DNA from: Sacculina carcini
Taxonomy: Eukaryota; Arthropoda; Thecostraca; Sacculinidae
Direction: 5' to 3'
Length of the DNA: 64,000 bases
Assembly (NCBI GenBank): GCA_916048095.2
Contig: OU696587.1
Coordinates: 545,252 to 609,251 of the forward strand
Positions within the stretch are counted from its first letter, which is position 1; every line of letters begins with the position of its first letter. The notes under the pieces are model-generated. The model searched no databases. It worked only from the letters and a program-made list of their open reading frames with translations, and was not told the DNA's origin. This document shows, one piece after another, positions 8,722 through 18,602 of this stretch. Position numbers and translations under genes: made by a program.

Positions 8722-8894
8722 TACTCACGCCTCTGCCAAACATCGACTTGGCGATCCCGATATATCGTGACGCAAACAAATGCGGCGCAAACAAATATGT
8801 CTAGCTCCACCAGCATATTCCCGCTGTGACTGAACTCTGCGAGGACCCCGGTTCGAAACCCGTCAGGTATGCATATTTAAAATAAATAGAATAA
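8722..8894. other. Short intergenic stretch with a pol III B-box-like word
   Basis: Contains GGTTCGAAACC at ~8850, close to the tRNA T-arm consensus. The flanking bases do not pair into a proper T-stem and no acceptor or anticodon arm can be drawn, so this is at best a worn tRNA-derived SINE piece. Confidence 0.25.
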
Positions 8895-8898
8895 ATAA

Positions 8899-9294
8899 AA
8901 GTTAGGTTGGGTTGGGTTAGGTTAGGTTAGGTTGGGTTAGGTTGGGTTGAGTTAGGTATATAATAAATATTAAATATAAAAGTTAGGTCGGGTTAGGTTA
9001 GGTTAGGTTAGGTATAGAATAAATATTAAAAATAAAAGTTAGGTTAGGTTGGGTATAGAACAAAGAAATAAAGAAAATAAAGGTTAGGTTAGGTCGGGTT
9101 GGGTTAGGTATAGAATAAAGAAATAATGAAAATAAGTTAGGTTAGGTTAGGTTAGGTTGGGTCGGGTTAGGTATAGAATAATAAAAAAAGTTAGGTTAGG
9201 TTAAAAAAAATAAAAAGTTAGGTTAGGTTAAAAAAAAAGAAAAAAAAGTTAGGTTAGGTTAAAAAAAAAAAAATAAAAAAAGTTAGGTTAAGTG
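8899..9294. repeat. Interstitial TTAGG-type telomere-like arrays with A-rich spacers
   Basis: Runs of GTTAGGTTAGG with TTGGG variants recur about nine times, each followed by a spacer such as TATAGAATAAATA or poly-A. TTAGG is the arthropod telomere unit; here the runs are short, mixed with GGGTT variants and separated by spacers of ~10-40 bp, so this is an internal satellite rather than a chromosome end. Confidence 0.8.
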
Positions 9295-9326
9295 TGACGT
9301 CAGAGGGGGGTGACGTCAGAGGGGGG
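9295..9326. promoter_or_regulatory. Tandem CRE-like palindromes (TGACGTCA x2)
   Basis: TGACGTCAGAGGGGGG occurs twice in a row at 9295-9310 and 9311-9326. TGACGTCA is the full CREB/ATF palindrome. No gene start is identifiable nearby, so function is open. Confidence 0.35.
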
Positions 9327-10513
9327 AGGGGCAAGGGGGATAATGTAAACAAATGTAACAAAGTGTAGTACTCTACTACTACACGTGCACACCATCTGCC
9401 TGTATAACCAGTGCTGCGCATGCAGACACGCACGCATTCACAAACAAACATCTACCGCTCGCGCAAGGACCACAGCCACACAAACACGTGACTGCACACA
9501 CACATACACGGCCTCTGCCAACGCGACCAGTGCTGCGCGTGTATACAGACACACAGACATACAAACGTTGAATGTCATGTAAGTAAACGTTCAATATATC
9601 GGAGCAACTCGCGCATCGCTCGCTCTGGCGCCTCGGATGAACACTGTGAAATTACACACATACAATCTATCACAATCAATTACTAAACAATAGCAATCAT
9701 AAACACCGCTATAAGAATGATGACACGGCAGCCTGTGAACAACGATACAGGCAACAAGATTGTCAAGGCAAGAACGCAAGATGGGTACAAAAGAATAAAG
9801 CGTGCGCAAAAAGCAAGAGTGAGCCAGCCACAGAGAGTAGCTCTGTCAAGACTGTCTAGCGACTATATAAAACATCGAGTTGATATATCAAATGGGCAAT
9901 GCATGCAACAATTGGTGTGTGTGTGATTGAGCGTTTACGGTGGTTCATTATGTACAGTTGATGTATGTGCGTATGTCGCCTGGAGCGTTTGGCTGGCATA
10001 CTGGATTCGATTTGCACGAACACTGTCACTTGCACGTGGTAGTGATAGAGATGCGACCTAAAAACTGATGGTTTAAAAAAAACGTTTTTTGCCAAAAAAA
10101 ACTTCGAACAAAAAACAAGTTTTTTTAAGAGTCATGCAAAGAATAAAAATTATGGAAATTATATATTTGGGATGTTAAATGTATTATTTTTTATCAACAC
10201 ATTAGTTATTCATGCTATTAGTGACCTTATTAAATTGAATTATCATTAAATATGCACAATAAAAGTGTTATAATGTGTCTGAAAGCCCTAATATCATTGT
10301 TTGCACGGTACTGTGCAGCACTTCTATGTACAGTACAGTACATATGCATTCAATTATTGAGTTAATCATTGTGTAAGAAAGCAGGGTTTGAGAACAGTTT
10401 TTTCTGCTAAGAACTGAAACTGTTTTAAAAAATCAACAGATGGCATAATTTATTTTTATTTTTTACATATTACCTTTTTCCTACCAGAAATGAACTACGT
10501 TGATTATAATAAG
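9327..10513. other. No gene recognised
   Basis: 9.38-9.60 kb holds two diverged blocks sharing CCAGTGCTGCGC. A TATA-like CTATATAAAACATCG lies at ~9862. From 10.07 kb the sequence becomes A/T-rich with homopolymer runs. Open frames here are short and of low complexity. Confidence 0.5.
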
Positions 10514-10813
10514 TGTTACAGGCCGGTTAGCTTGTAAAAGCAGACATAAATAACAAAAACTAAATATGTATTAGAAGACGGGCGCGCGGGGGCATTGCAG
10601 CCCCACGTGCGCCCACAAGACACCGCACACCGACACACACTCCACGACGCTCACACAACGACTCCCGAAACATAACGCCACCACGTGGCACGCGCAGTCA
10701 TCAAACCGGACAATCCACCATTCAAACGCACGCTCATATACACATACAGCACCTTCACTCACGCTCATACAAAATAATAATTCATACACAATATCCAGCA
10801 CTAATCTATTACA
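10514..10813 (-). repeat. 3' LTR of the TRIM-like element
   Basis: 300 bp with TGT...ACA ends. Its last 151 bp match 11488-11638 with only a few differences by eye. Confidence 0.72.
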
Positions 10814-10827
10814 TCTCCCCCTGTTTC
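10814..10827 (-). other. Polypurine tract of the TRIM-like element
   Basis: On the minus strand AAACAGGGGGAGA lies directly before the TG of the 3' LTR, the standard position for plus-strand DNA priming. Confidence 0.65.
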
Positions 10828-11476
10828 TCAAGAAACAAAACTGAAAGTTGAACTGAAAATACAAGCCGAAAAATAAACGCGGAATAAAATTAAACCAGGA
10901 ATAAACAGGACAAATACTGCCGACTCCACGACCTCCAGCAGGGCACACCATGACTGCGGCGAAGCACATCACGGCTAGCCCCAGCGTCCACCTCACTCCC
11001 GCTTCCGCCCGTGCTCTTCAGTGCTCCTCAGCAGCCTGCAGTCTTCTACATCAACGGCTGCCGCGATAGGGCACAACACCTCGACCCCAGTGCTCTTCAG
11101 CAACCTACCGCAGCTAGCCGAGACCGCCGTCCACACAGAACACGCCGTCTCGCCTTCCATTTTTCCAGATTCTCGGCTTCAGCAGCTCTCACTCCACCAG
11201 CCCTCCAGCACCAGCAGCTTCCACCGCCAGCTCAGCGACGTGTCCAACTCCAATAAGGACGGAGTGACCATGATCCGCCACAGCTTCCCCGCTGCCTCCA
11301 GCCGGCACCATGCCTCACCGCCGTCCCTACAACACGCTCCTGACACGCCATTGAGAACTTCCACTGATGCTGTCCTCCCCTGGTGCTGAAGGCATCACCA
11401 CTGCTGCTGAAGTCGGAACCAAATTTTCATCGAATTCAAATTTCACCAAAATTTCATTCAAACCGAAATAAAATAA

Positions 11477-11487
11477 CCGAAATAGCT
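11477..11487 (-). other. Putative primer-binding site matching the 5' end of tRNA-Phe
   Basis: On the minus strand AGCTATTTCGG follows the LTR end ...TGTAACA with no gap. It is the complement of CCGAAATAGCT, bases 2-12 of the conserved animal tRNA-Phe. See the matching site at 22375-22386. Confidence 0.5.
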
Positions 11488-11638
11488 TGTTACAGGCCGG
11501 TTAGCTTGTAAAAGCAGACATAAAGAACAAAAACAAAATATGTATTAGGAGACGGGCGCGCGGGGGCATTGCAGCCCCAACCGCGCCCACAAGACACCGC
11601 ACACCGACACACACTCCACGACGCTCACACAACGACTC
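11488..11638 (-). repeat. 5' LTR fragment of the TRIM-like element
   Basis: Homologous to 10514-10664. The outer half, with the TG start, is absent; LINE sequence begins at 11639 instead. Confidence 0.7.
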
Positions 11639-11700
11639 AGTCTTGTACTGACTTTCATCGTGTGTGGTTGTGCAACTGTGGTGAGTATCGATAAGCATGT

Positions 11701-12469
11701 ATGGTTTTCATGATGGTTTTCATGATAGTTTTCATGGAGACACTACAAGTCCTCTTAACCTCGCAAGAATCGGCATTCAAGGAGGCTATGAAGCACGTGA
11801 GCCACCAGCTCAATGAGCAGATAAAAACCCTCAATGAAAATGTGGGTGAACTCAGGCGAAGCCTGGAGTTCTCCCAAGCTGAGATTTATTACCTCAAAAG
11901 CGAAGTGAAAGACACGAGAAAAGAAAACGCGGAAAGCAAGAACACAATCGACCAGCTGCCCAACAAGATCATCGAGCTGCAGCAGAGAGCTGACAAATCT
12001 GAAGATTTCAGCCGGAGAAAAAACGTATGCATCGCAGGCATGAAAGAGACTGGACATGAAACATGGGAGCAGACCACTGAGGGCGTACACAAGCTGCTGT
12101 CAGAAAAAAATGTACCTGCCGGCAGCGAACATCGAGCGAGCGCATCGGGTGGGTCGTCCCTCAGGTGATAGGCCCCGCAATATTGTTGTGCAATTCGACC
12201 GGTTCTCTGACCGCGACGCGACCATGCGCAACACGCGAAAACTGAAAGGGTCAGAAATTTACATTAATAAAGACCTCTGTGCTGCCTCGCAGCAGAAGAA
12301 GAAAGATCAGATGCCGATGCTGAGAGAGCCAAGAGCTCGCGGCAAAATAGCGTACTTCAGACACACCCGTCTGATCATTCGAGACAGTCATGATGCGGAA
12401 TCAGTTGTCAGCGACACGCCAGCCAATCGCGAGTTTCAACACGTGGCTAGTGTACAACGTCAACACTGA
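11701..12469 (+). pseudogene. LINE ORF1: coiled-coil RNA-binding chaperone, frameshifted
   Basis: From the ATG at 11701 a repetitive MVFMMVFMIVFM start leads into a coiled coil (~residues 25-110, heptads with NEQIKTLNENVGELRRSLEF). Then comes the start of an RRM-type domain (RRKNVCIAGMKETGHETWEQ). A one-base shift at about 12117-12125 moves the rest to the third frame: ANIERAHRVGRPSGDRPRNI, VVQFDRF, GSEIYINKDLC and RGKIAYFRHTRLIIRD. This coiled coil, RRM, C-terminal domain series is the L1-ORF1p plan: a trimeric nucleic-acid chaperone that coats the LINE RNA. Broken in this copy. Confidence 0.75.
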
Positions 12470-12508
12470 CCAAACAGCAACGTTCTCGCAGTGGCAGATG
12501 CGGTCTCA

Positions 12509-12634
12509 GCTACAGCAACGGGCGGTGCTACTGGTGAAGCACGTGCAACTACCACGTGTCCAACAAAGTCTGCTACAGCAACGGGCGGTGCTACTGGTGA
12601 AGCACGTGCGACTACCACGTGTCCAACAAAGTAC
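12509..12634 (+). repeat. 63-bp tandem duplication between ORF1 and ORF2 of the LINE
   Basis: Units 12509-12571 and 12572-12634 differ at only a few bases. Because the unit is a multiple of three, one frame stays open and reads ATGGATGEARATTTCPTK twice. Confidence 0.88.
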
Positions 12635-12778
12635 GATGAGTCAAGGACAGTGGGAGGACCCTCGGGTGTCGTGCCAACCACAAGTCAGCAAGACCAGCGA
12701 CCAAGGCGCACCAAAAAGCAGTAGAAGTATCACTCCTTTTTCTCTGCAACGCATCTTGTATTTTACTCTGTCTTTAGC

Positions 12779-14870
12779 ATGACTGTTACAAACATTCAGG
12801 ATTTTGACAAGCATCTATGTAATACTGACTCAACGTACTTCTATAACATCAAACATTTTAGCTTACCACCTATATCAGATATTTTTGCGAACAGTTTTCC
12901 TCTGGAAAATTCCCAATATGGCAAACCTAAATTTAACATATGCAGTATGAATATCAGAAGTATCCCTAGCAGCTTGCAGCTATTTCAAGATATGATATTA
13001 GACAATATTGGAATAAACCTAGACGTGATCGGATTTCTCGAGACACGACTCGGCAATGATATTGTGGACTTATATAAATTACCAGGCTATGACATTGCAC
13101 ACCTTGAAAAGAAATAGATCAGGCGGTAGTGTAGCTGTGTATGTCGCGAGTGGCTTTAACTCTTCCAGATTGAACCACATATCTTTCTCAAATGACTCTG
13201 TTGAGTGCTTGGGTGTTGAAATCACTATTGAATGTAAGAAATCACTGGTATTATGTATTTATATGCCTCCAAATTCAAAATTTGGCAATTTCATTGACAA
13301 TCTTCAGCATACCCTGGAAACAGAAACTAGAAACTGTAATTCAATTTACATATTTAGTGACTTTAATCTTAATCTAACATAAGACTGCAGTATGACCAAA
13401 GTACTCGAAAACACAATGCACATGTATTCTTTTTTGCAACTAATATCCAAACCAACTCGCGTTTCAGAAACATCAGCTACACTTATCGACCATATTTGGA
13501 CCACAAATTTTGAACATAACATGTCAAATTTGGTGCTGAAGAATGATATATCCGATCATTACATCATAATATCACAATTCAATATACAAAGACAAACTCT
13601 AGGAAATCCAGTTTACGCAAATAAAAGAATCATAACTGACACAAAAAAGGAATCATTTCGTAGAGAAATATCTGAGGAAAACTGGGAATCTGTATTGAAA
13701 TCTGAATGTCCGAACGAATCATATAATATCTTCTCCGACCGCTTTTTGGAGCTATTTAATAAACACTTTGTATTACATAAGGTCAAAATTAGCAACAAAA
13801 GTTCAAAGAAACCATGTATAACATCTGGGCTGCGAAAAAGCATTGTTGAGAAGCATAGACTTGAAAGACTGGCTTCCAAATGGCCCATGACATACATGAA
13901 GAAGTATAAAGCATATAAAAATTTATTGACTAAAATACGTAGGGAAGCAAAAAATAATTACTATAAAGAGATTCTGAGCTCCACCCAAGGTAACCCAAAA
14001 AAACATTGGAATATAATAAATAATATACTGGGCAGGGATGGAAAACGTTTCGAATACCTGCCGGACTTAAAAAATATAAATATGAATCTAGCAAATGTGT
14101 TTAACCATCATTTATTGAGTCTAAGCAACAACAGTGTTGAATGCAATGATAAAGAAATATTTCGATCCTATCTTACTGAAAACATTTCTTCATCATTGTT
14201 CGTAAATCCAGTTAATCATGCTGAAGTGCTCAAACTTTTGCGAAATGTCTCATCAAATTCACAGGCTTATGACGAAATCCCCCCAAAACTAATAATGAAG
14301 GTCTGTTCCGAAATAGTAATTCCTCTAACTGACATAATAAACAAAAGTATCTCAAAAGGCATATATCCAGATTGTCTGAAAATTGCCAAAATTATTCCTG
14401 TATACAAATCCGGAAATATAAATGATCTTAATAATTTTCGCCCTATATCCCTCCTACCATCTTTCAACAAAATATTTGAAAAATGTTTATCTTCCAGACT
14501 GGTTAATTATTTAGAATAAAAAAAAACTAATTACTGCCAGCCAATTCGGCTTCCGTACTAACAAATCAACAGAAACAGCCATACTAAATTTTACAGCGGA
14601 AATTTACAAATGTTTGGAGCAAGGCGATAATGTAGTCGGAGTATTTCTGGATCTCTCTAAGGCATTTGACTCCCTGAACCATAAAATACTGTTTCATAAA
14701 CTAGAAAATTTATGAATTCTTGGTATCAGCTTAGCACTTTTCAGATCTTATGTTAACAATCGTTTCCAATCAGTTAACTACGACCAAAACTATTCAAATT
14801 ATCTAAATATTCATAAGGGCGTCCCCCAGGGTTCTGTATTGGGTCCCATACTGTTTCTCATCTACATTGA
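12779..14870 (+). pseudogene. LINE ORF2: endonuclease-reverse transcriptase, multiply broken
   Basis: The ATG at 12779 opens an APE-type endonuclease (CSMNIRSIPSSL; VIGFLETRLG), which shifts frame near 13100 (SGGSVAVYVA; VLCIYMPPNS; FSDFNLNL in place of the usual GDFN), has a stop near 13380, then continues at 13392 (ATLIDHIWT; NDISDHYIII, the SDH motif). The RT follows from ~14280 (IIPVYKSGNINDLNNFRPIS), with a stop at 14517, then FGFRTNKSTETAIL, FLDLSKAFDSLNH, another stop at ~14714 and GVPQGSVLGPILFLIYID. The sequence stops there at the LTR fragment, before the catalytic (F/Y)ADD box. Confidence 0.82.
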
Positions 14871-15063
14871 TGTAGTTCCGCATTCCCCGCAACCGTCATT
14901 GTTGCTTCGTTCTCCGTCATGTCTCGGTAGATCGACAACCAGAATTTAGGAAGCGTGTAATTACAGTCTAGAATAAACTCGGAATGAGTGAAAGAATATA
15001 AATACTTAGATAATAACAAAAGATAACAGTAAGCCGTGAGTGAACAAACGACTCAATAAACCA
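14871..15063 (-). repeat. Truncated gypsy LTR (gag-start end)
   Basis: TGTAGTTCCGCATTCCCCGC onward matches 18030-18220 and 22387-22580 almost base for base. It covers the LTR end that carries the gag ATG (minus strand). The remainder of the LTR is missing and the composite repeat follows. It sits exactly at the broken end of the LINE's RT. Confidence 0.85.
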
Positions 15064-16930
15064 GTAAGCAATAGAAAAGTCTAAATGTGAATGTTTTTAT
15101 CTTAGATGTGGCAACCTAACCTGAACTGACATATTTTCCCTCGAACTGCCTCGTATTTAAACCCGCCCGTCGCGCGGAACTATAAATAGAATATAATGAA
15201 TCAAAAAGCAAAAAGCTTATCCAATAGAAAAATATTAGTTTGTAAGTTCTTGTTTTAATTATTGACGACGTTTTTTTCCTCAACACTGCTCAAGCTCACT
15301 GCCATCCTTCGTGTGTAGTAATTCAGAAGTGTAACACTATCAAATCAATGAAACCTGTCATCTCTATAATTCCAGATTTACGCGTCCGCTAAAACAGCAT
15401 ATTCATATAGTTGGCATTGCATGATATTACAACCCATATCCTTATGCAACTTAAGCTTATGCAGCTTGAAATTATACCAATTAAATTATACAGTAAAATT
15501 CAGTAGTTAACTTTGTTCCCAGGAGTATTTTACCCGCCCGTCGGGCGGAACAATTCATGTGTAAATATTGAGGACAATAAAGACTTTCTATTCAGTATAG
15601 CGTAGCATTAATTAAGCTGTACCCAATAAAACCACACCATCCATGCTTGGAGCTAATATAATGCATTCTTAATTGTGATTGGGCTTCAGTGAAATTTAAT
15701 CGGTGTATATTCCTGTGTAATCGCAAGTGCGCATAATAGCTGTCAAATTGGTAATATGTGCTTTTGACTTTACACAGCCGTAACTTCCTTCAGATACACT
15801 TTTGAAAATTACAAATTATACCGTATTGTAGAAAACAATATTTCTAGCACGACGGTATACTTTAATTTTATGTGTAACAAATAGTTACTGAGGAATAGAA
15901 GAAAAATGAATTAATTTTAGTCGCCCGGTGTTCAAGTGTAATTTTGGATGTATTTGAGAGTTTTGCCAATTTTACACGTTTTTGTATCATTTGTGGGTAT
16001 AAATTATAACTTATCTTGTGGAACACAAAATTATCTACACAGTAGTATATTCCTGTGTAATCGCAAGTGCTCATAATATCTGTCAAATTGGCAATATGTC
16101 CTTTTGAAGTTTCACCGCCGTAACCTTCCGATATACTTCCTTCAGATATCCTTCAGATATACTTTTGAAAATTACAAATTATACCGTATTGTAGAAAAAA
16201 CAATTTCTAGCACGATGGTATAATTTATTTTTATGTATAACAAATAGAGACTGAGAAATAGTAGAAAAATAAATACATTTTTGTCGCCCGGTGTTCAAGT
16301 GTAATTTTGGATGTATTTGAGAATTTTGCCACTTTTACACGTTTTTGTGTATCATTTGTGGGTATAAATTATAACTTTTCTTGTAGAAAACAAAATTATC
16401 TACACAATAGTATAATTGTTATAGCTGTACCTTTGCTGGTTTATGAGGAATAGATAGCGGAATATTGACCAAAATATTCACGTTTTTTTGTGCTAATTTT
16501 GCCTTTTTGACTTTGTCATTTTCACCTCACACCGACGTAACTTTTTATAATACACTTTGGAAAATTAAACATTATACCGTGTTGTAGAAAACAAAATTCC
16601 CAGCATGATGGTATTATTTATTTAGATGTGTGATAATTAGTTTTTGAGAAATAGAGAAAAAAATTATGGAAAATCGGACGCGTGGAGCTTAAATAAAATT
16701 TTGAATGTAGATTGAATTTTTTTCAATTTTACATGTTTTATATTTAATTTTTGGGTATAAATTATAATTTGTTGAGTAGAACAGAAAATTTTCTACACAG
16801 TGGTATAATTTGTATAGTTGTACCATTGCTGGTTTAGGAAGAGTAGTCTTCAGAATATTGACCAAAATTTTCGCTTTTTTAAGCGTTCATTTTGTCTTTT
16901 CAATGCTATAACTATTTTTGGTTTGATTTT
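15064..16930 (+). repeat. Composite repeat, copy A (5' truncated, 3' truncated)
   Basis: Non-coding. It begins inside the element (TAGAAAAGTCTAAATGTGAA), passes GC-rich modules at ~15165 and ~15530, then hairpin modules near 15835, 16030, 16190, 16390, 16580 and 16780, and stops near 16930, where copy B starts in mid-element. It matches 36.13-38.0 kb and 44.15-46.0 kb. No long open frame. Confidence 0.8.
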
Positions 16931-17261
16931 TGCTTTGGTTTGACAAACACGAAACAGACAATGAAAGATGATGAAATCTTTTCATCAGAATGTTTCCAAA
17001 CTATATTTATTACTTAACATCAATCCCCAACATCATTTGCTTAAGTACTATTTTACTATTACCGCTATAATATTTATTGCTAAAATTTATATATTTTCCG
17101 CTATCATTAAAACCCAATATAGCCTGAGTCAAACCTATCCAACACAACCCAATCATCCAATCTTGACCGCACTCAGCCTAGTCTGAGGTGATTTAACTTA
17201 TTAGTTTGTGATCAAAAAATGTCCTGATTCGATTATAATTTGTAATCAGAAGATTGAGATT

Positions 17262-17300
17262 ATTTACCCCAGGGGTCCCAAGCACACGGCCCACCAATAG
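17262..17300 (+). other. hAT-like terminal inverted repeat remnant within the composite repeat
   Basis: CCCCAGGGGTCCCAAGCACA followed by CGGCCCACCA resembles hAT-family ends (CAGGGGT...AA...GGCCC). The same words recur at ~32647 and ~40710 in copies C and E, so this DNA-transposon end was captured by the ancestor of the repeat. Confidence 0.35.
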
Positions 17301-18029
17301 TTTTCTCTCAACCCGCCAATATAGTATCGGAACCAAACTAAGGCAGCTAAATTCGCATTTATTGCATAATGCGATATAATTATGCACCATTTAAGTCACA
17401 TTTACATTACTGAGTCTGGATCTTCAAGTCAAGCCCGTGAGTTTTGTATATGGATTCATTCCACACAGTAAAATTGAATGTTTTTACCCACCCGTCGTGC
17501 GGAACAATTGATAAAACAAAAGTAATACATATTCAAATGCAAACAGCCGGTCTAATAGAAAACTCTAAATTGTAAAATCTAAACCAATATAAAATTCCTG
17601 TTCTGAACTTGCATATTCTTATTCTAATAATTGACGACATATTATTCAGTCAACCCGCCCGTCGTCAGGAATAATTTCGAAATGTAAACACAAAATAATA
17701 GTGATTTTTTAGTATAAAATGAATTTTTGCCATAATATTATCTCATAATTCCCGGTTAATGCTTCCACTATTGCATCATATTCATACAGTTGTTATTTTT
17801 TGGACTACACCGATATTACAGCCCTTGATACTACAGCCGATATTATATTATGCAATCTATATTCTACTACATATTGTTCCTAATACATATATCATCAGAT
17901 TGCAAAATATATTTAAAGGTTCACATCATTCTCCGATATCATTTGCTTAAGAGCTATTCTACTTTTATCGCTGGAATATTTACTGCTAGCAAAATATCAT
18001 ATACCTCGCTATCATTTAAACCCACTCTT

Positions 18030-18602
18030 TGTAGTTCCGCATTCCCCGCAACCGTCATTGTTGCTTCGTTCTCCGTCATGTCTCGGTAGATCGACAACCA
18101 GAAATTAGGAAGCGTGTAATTACAGTCTCGAATAAACTCGGAATGAGTGAACGAATATAAATAATTAGATAATAACAAAAGATAACAGTAACCCGTGAGT
18201 GAACAAACGACTCAATAAACCACCGGGTAACAATAACCCGTGAGTGAACGAGCCACTCAATAAACCACCGCTACCGCCGTAAATCCCATTTCAACACAAC
18301 GCAACACTACCGCACGCTTCACACACACTGCCCAACATTCCCTCTCCAGTTCACGCGTTGAGAATCGCCCGATGCAGGCGATCGTTTGTACATTCATCCA
18401 ATAATCAACCAATCAGAAAACAATACGCCAATACGTCATCAATGCCTGCAAGTTCACACACAAGCATACATGCACGCTCGCGCACACGCACACGCAGGCT
18501 ACCCGCACGCGCAGGCTATAAGCCACGTCTCAACACACTGTACCGCAAACAGTCAGCTGATACAAATGCCTTAATGCGCAAGCATCTCCACTTCACACTA
18601 CA
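18030..18602 (-). repeat. 3' LTR of the gypsy element
   Basis: 573 bp. On the minus strand it starts TGTAGTGTGAAG and ends GGAACTACA. It also contains the gag start codon, and the frame reads on into flanking repeat DNA. Confidence 0.92.

Larger units (their letters stand above)
10514..11638 (-). mobile_element. TRIM-like non-coding LTR element (minus)
   Basis: A complete 300-bp 3' LTR (10514-10813) and the last 151 bp of the 5' LTR (11488-11638) flank a 674-bp internal region. On the minus strand the LTR reads TGTAATAG...GGCCTGTAACA. Just before the 3' LTR lies a polypurine tract, and just after the 5' LTR is AGCTATTTCGG, the same post-LTR sequence used by the gypsy element at 18-23 kb. The internal part has no gag or pol. 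The 5' LTR is cut where the LINE at 11639 starts, which suggests the LINE landed in it. Confidence 0.72.
11639..14870 (+). mobile_element. Decayed LINE with L1-type ORF1p and EN-RT ORF2
   Basis: A non-LTR retrotransposon with a short 5' UTR, a coiled-coil/RRM ORF1 (frameshifted) and an ORF2 with endonuclease and reverse transcriptase, broken by several stops and frameshifts. The RT part ends abruptly within the palm, exactly at a gypsy LTR fragment (14871). The rest of ORF2 and the 3' UTR are missing. RT wording (FLDLSKAFDSLNH, GVPQGSVLGPILFLIYID) puts it in the Jockey/CR1/L2 assemblage. Confidence 0.85.

Noticed and set aside
8835..8870. Possible tRNA gene (GGTTCGAAACC)
   Set aside because: No acceptor, D or anticodon arm can be folded, and the T-stem pairing fails at the third pair.
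10571..10996. 141-codon minus-strand frame
   Set aside because: It lies across the TRIM LTR and internal region, has Cys/Val-rich composition from the repeats and no domain.
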